Below, piece by piece: positions 7,373 through 9,949 of a stretch of 9,949 nt of DNA (its first letter is position 1; each line of letters opens with the position of its first letter). Origin of the DNA: Psychrilyobacter sp. (lineage in GTDB: Bacteria > Fusobacteriota > Fusobacteriia > Fusobacteriales > Fusobacteriaceae); assembly GCA_023145315.1 (NCBI GenBank), contig JAGLEA010000109.1, positions 1 to 9,949 on the forward strand, written 5' to 3'. Made by a program: the position numbers and the translations under genes. A model generated the notes under the pieces. It ran no database searches and was not told where the DNA came from. It saw nothing but the letters and a program-made list of their open reading frames with translations.

Positions 7373-8086
7373 ATGGGGAAACAACTAAAAAAAAATACTA
7401 AATTAACTCAAAGTATTAACTATGCGATAGAGGGTTTGATAACAGCTGTTAAAACAGAGAGAAATATGAGGATTCATATATCTGTAGCTATGCTAGTGAT
7501 TATATTGTGTCTAATCTTTGGAGTTAGTGGATCAGGATTAAAAGATATTGTTTTTGCGATTGTATTAGTTTTTTTTGCAGAACTAATAAATACAGCGATA
7601 GAAGCTTGTGTGGATCTAACAACTACAAAATATCACCCATTAGCTAAAAAAGCAAAAGATGTAGCAGCAGGTGCTGTAGTTATCGTTTCACTTAATGCAG
7701 TATTTGTAGGGTATATAGTGTTTAGTAAAGTATTAAAGAAAGAAACAAATGAATTATTTAGATTATTAAAAAATTCATATATAGATACTTTAGTATTGAT
7801 AGTATTAGTTGTAGTTATTCTAGTCTTTACAGTAAAAGCATATTATAAAAGAGGGACACCTTTGCAAGGAGGTATGCCTAGTGGACATTCAGCTATAGCA
7901 TTTTCTCTATGGGTTGGGATATCTTACTCAACACATAGTATTATAGCTACAATACTAAGCTTTGGAATTGCACTATTAGTAGCTCAATCACGGATAGAAG
8001 GGAAGATTCATTCCCCATTAGAAGTGTTGGCTGGCAGTGTTTTAGGGACTTTTGTGACCTATATTTTATTAAGGATTATATTTTAA
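7373..8086 (+). CDS. dgkA: DgkA-type lipid kinase fused to PAP2 phosphatase
   Basis: This 237-residue membrane protein has two parts. Residues 1 to about 120 are a DgkA kinase: E29, then E70, N73, E77, K95 and D96 correspond to the catalytic residues of E. coli DgkA with a one-residue offset. Residues about 135-237 are a PAP2 phosphatase with PSGH (169-172) and SR-x5-H-x3-E (S206, R207, H213, E217). The last acidic position is Glu rather than the canonical Asp, and the first PAP2 motif (K-x6-RP) is degenerate (KAYYKRGTP). DgkA homologues of Gram-positive bacteria phosphorylate undecaprenol, and PAP2 proteins can dephosphorylate undecaprenyl pyrophosphate. Both activities would yield undecaprenyl phosphate, though diacylglycerol/phosphatidate substrates remain possible. 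The start follows GAGGAG (7362-7367). The next gene's Shine-Dalgarno overlaps the stop codon. Confidence 0.88.
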   Translation: MGKQLKKNTKLTQSINYAIEGLITAVKTERNMRIHISVAMLVIILCLIFGVSGSGLKDIVFAIVLVFFAELINTAIEACVDLTTTKYHPLAKKAKDVAAGAVVIVSLNAVFVGYIVFSKVLKKETNELFRLLKNSYIDTLVLIVLVVVILVFTVKAYYKRGTPLQGGMPSGHSAIAFSLWVGISYSTHSIIATILSFGIALLVAQSRIEGKIHSPLEVLAGSVLGTFVTYILLRIIF

Positions 8087-8097
8087 GGGGTTTAATC

Positions 8098-9639
8098 ATG
8101 ATCAAGGAATTAGATTATTTAATACTAAGTGGTTTATCATATGGAAATTTTAAAGAGGAAGATATAGGATCAACTTTAGAAGAAGCGTTATTTACAAATG
8201 AAACTTCTAAAGCAAGGTTGATGTCGTTCCCAAATGAAGTGTGGTCATACGGTGGAAGAGATATATTTGAAAAAACATTTTTTTCTTTTTTATCTGAGTG
8301 GAAAATTATAGGTATCCAAGACGAAACCTATAAATTCGGTAGTGATAAAACTGGATTTTATGCTGTAGCATTTGAAAAACATGGTGAAATAGTAATAGCT
8401 TATAGAGGTACAGAGCTGAATAACTTAGGAGATGCATATAAAGATTTTATTGAAACAGACCTAATGATAGGAGTAGATAAAAAGCCAAAACAATTTGAAC
8501 AAGGAGTTGCCTTCTACGAAAAGATTAGAGAAGAAAATCATGAAAAAATAGCATTGACAGGTCATTCATTAGGTGGTGGAATAGCACAATATGTGGCTTT
8601 AATATCAGATTTAAAAGAAGGGATAATTCCTAAAGTATATACTTGGAATGCTGTTGGAATAAATAAATCTGGAATATTGAGTATCTATGATTTTATGAAC
8701 TTTGAAACAATTATAGATGAAAAGCATCCAGGTTTAAAAAACAACAAAACTATATATAAAAAATTAGAAGCAAATTATTTTGCTCATTTGACACGAATAT
8801 TAAAGAAAAAAGATTATATAAAAGATAAAGAAAGTATTAAAAAGTTTTCTAAAATAAACTTTAAAATAGAGATAACCGAGGAATTAGCAAGTAAGTTTGA
8901 ATCGTTATTAACAGTACCGACTAGACCATTACTACCTTTTTTAAATAAAAAAGAAGAAAAACAAAATGAACTTATTAATAGTCCCAAAGCACTAATATCA
9001 GATTGCTTTGATGAAGATCGAATATATGCAGAACTAACTTATGCAAGAAAATTTATAGATAGATTTAAAAAAAATTTACGATATAATGAGCAAGTAATTA
9101 ATTTTGTTCATTCAGAGGATTTTACAGTAACTTTGTATCCTCATATAGGGAGTACATACGTAGTTAATAAAGGTCTAAAACGAACTGATGAAAAGATGCA
9201 TCCAACATTAAAAAAAATGTATGCTTTTACTAAATCTATGAGAAGTTTTCATATGTATCAAGTTTTTCTTCCATTTTTTGAATTTGAAGGATCTCGACAT
9301 GGTGAAATTAGAAAAGATTTATCATTAAACTATATCGTAACCGAAGTTAGAAGGGTAATATATCAAGAGAAAAATCTTCCTGATGATTTTCTTGGCTTTT
9401 ATTATGATTTGACAGAGTTAGATGAGGATAACTATTATCATATTAAGAAAAGTTTAATATATGGTGTAGCCATGAGTAAAGCTGATATAAAATACTTAAA
9501 AGAAACAGTAATAGCTATAAAAAGAATGGATTTCGAAGAATTTAAAGAGATGTGGGGAAAAGTTAAAAAGAAGGTAGGTAGTCCTTTTATAAAAAAAGAC
9601 ATCTACGATCTAATAATATTTGATAATAGAAATAAATAA
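8098..9639 (+). CDS. Cytoplasmic lipase-fold alpha/beta hydrolase, Mbeg1/DUF2974-like
   Basis: This 513-residue protein has a class 3 lipase-like core. LDYLILSGLSYGNF at the N-terminus resembles Mbeg1-like (DUF2974) proteins. IAYRGTE (100-106) is the usual oxyanion-strand motif, and GHSLGG (155-160) is the nucleophile elbow with Ser157. D341 (HSEDF, before LYPHIG) and H385 (SFHMYQ) are the likely remaining triad residues. No signal peptide or membrane helix is visible, so the protein is probably cytoplasmic. About 140 Lys-rich residues (roughly 190-330) separate the elbow from the putative acid, and a helical C-terminal region of about 110 residues follows the triad His. The substrate is unknown; an acyl ester or phospholipid is a guess from the fold. 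AAGGGG (8085-8090) overlaps the dgkA stop, which favours co-translation with the lipid kinase/phosphatase gene. Confidence 0.8.
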   Translation: MIKELDYLILSGLSYGNFKEEDIGSTLEEALFTNETSKARLMSFPNEVWSYGGRDIFEKTFFSFLSEWKIIGIQDETYKFGSDKTGFYAVAFEKHGEIVIAYRGTELNNLGDAYKDFIETDLMIGVDKKPKQFEQGVAFYEKIREENHEKIALTGHSLGGGIAQYVALISDLKEGIIPKVYTWNAVGINKSGILSIYDFMNFETIIDEKHPGLKNNKTIYKKLEANYFAHLTRILKKKDYIKDKESIKKFSKINFKIEITEELASKFESLLTVPTRPLLPFLNKKEEKQNELINSPKALISDCFDEDRIYAELTYARKFIDRFKKNLRYNEQVINFVHSEDFTVTLYPHIGSTYVVNKGLKRTDEKMHPTLKKMYAFTKSMRSFHMYQVFLPFFEFEGSRHGEIRKDLSLNYIVTEVRRVIYQEKNLPDDFLGFYYDLTELDEDNYYHIKKSLIYGVAMSKADIKYLKETVIAIKRMDFEEFKEMWGKVKKKVGSPFIKKDIYDLIIFDNRNK

Positions 9640-9648
9640 ATTTATTCT
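9620..9648 (+). promoter_or_regulatory. Possible sigma-70-type promoter for hutG
   Basis: TTGATA (9620-9625) and TATTCT (9643-9648) are 17 nt apart. They overlap the end of the lipase-like gene and precede the hutG ribosome binding site. The -35 matches consensus at five of six positions and the -10 at four of six. Transcription would begin near 9655. No terminator separates the genes, so read-through is equally possible. Confidence 0.35.
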
Positions 9649-9670
9649 ATTAAGAAAAGAGGGGGAATAA

Positions 9671-9949
9671 ATGGACATATTAAAAAAATATGAATATATA
9701 AATAAAGAGTTTTATAAAAACTATAGAAAAGTAAAAAAAAATGTTTGGAATGGTAGAATTGATGGAACAGATACTGAAGCGTTGAGATGGCATCAAACTG
9801 TCCAAACCATTGATTTAGAAGGGAATTTAGAAGATTTAAAATTTAAAAAAGCTATATGTTTTATTGGCTTTTCTAGTGATGAAGGTGTAGAAAGGAATAA
9901 AGGAGCAATAGGAGCTGCAGATGGGCCTAATGCTATTCGTCGAGAGATG
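9671..9949 (+). CDS. hutG: Formimidoylglutamase HutG, N-terminal part (3' end outside window)
   Basis: The first 93 codons are present and the frame is still open at the window edge. They match the N-terminus of formimidoylglutamase, an arginase/ureohydrolase-family manganese enzyme. It converts N-formimidoyl-L-glutamate to glutamate and formamide in histidine degradation. Diagnostic stretches are WNGRIDG (26-32), RWHQ (39-42), GFSSDEGVERN (66-76) and GAADGPNAIR (81-90). The usual Arg in the NxGRxGA segment is Ala here (NKGAIGA). The metal-binding Asp/His motifs lie beyond the window. The ATG follows AGAGGGGG (9658-9665) with a 5-nt spacer. The other hut genes are not visible. A related agmatinase is less likely, because the RWHQ/DEGVERN combination is HutG-like. 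Confidence 0.88.
   Translation, partial: MDILKKYEYINKEFYKNYRKVKKNVWNGRIDGTDTEALRWHQTVQTIDLEGNLEDLKFKKAICFIGFSSDEGVERNKGAIGAADGPNAIRREM

Noticed and set aside
9635..9646. Palindrome AATAAATTTATT at the end of the lipase-like gene as a terminator.
   Set aside because: It contains no G or C, has no loop and no following T tract, so it would not form a stable hairpin.

Overview
The window is about 9.9 kb of very AT-rich bacterial DNA. It is packed with genes that all lie on the + strand, with short gaps, one 1-nt overlap and AGGAGG-type ribosome binding sites. Two gene orders resemble ones known from low-GC Firmicutes: ricT next to a TrmN6-type methyltransferase (compare yaaT/yabB of Bacillus subtilis), and pgpH-ybeY-dgkA (compare yqfF-yqfG-dgkA). 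Base composition, codon use and the presence of hutG make a member of the Fusobacteriota my best guess, with a clostridial Firmicute as the alternative. This is inference from gene order and composition, not from a marker gene.

Layout: 1-369 is the 3' half of radC. It is followed by ricT (PSP1 domain, Fe-S cysteines) and a TrmN6-like tRNA adenine methyltransferase whose ATG overlaps the ricT stop. A clear intrinsic terminator (2231-2252) closes this first unit. An extended -10 promoter directly after it probably starts a second unit: a DinG/XPD-type Fe-S helicase carrying an N-terminal JAMM/MPN+ metalloprotease-like domain, a 7TM-HD c-di-AMP phosphodiesterase (PgpH), the rRNA maturation endoribonuclease YbeY, a DgkA kinase fused to a PAP2 phosphatase, and a cytoplasmic Mbeg1/DUF2974-like lipase-fold protein. 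The start of hutG (formimidoylglutamase) follows and runs off the right edge, possibly from its own promoter.

How the genes fit together: the first unit is about RNA and genome maintenance (RadC, the RNase Y specificity factor RicT, a tRNA methylase). The second combines a DNA helicase, c-di-AMP breakdown, ribosome maturation and recycling of undecaprenyl-phosphate or other phospholipid carriers. hutG belongs to histidine degradation and is probably unrelated to its left neighbours.

Most of the window is core housekeeping DNA. I see no mobile element, CRISPR array, tRNA or rRNA, and no gene-free stretch over 300 bases. The most unusual items are the JAMM-helicase fusion two genes downstream of another JAMM gene (radC), the kinase-phosphatase fusion, a second cysteine cluster in the RicT N-terminal extension, and the large insert in the lipase-like protein.
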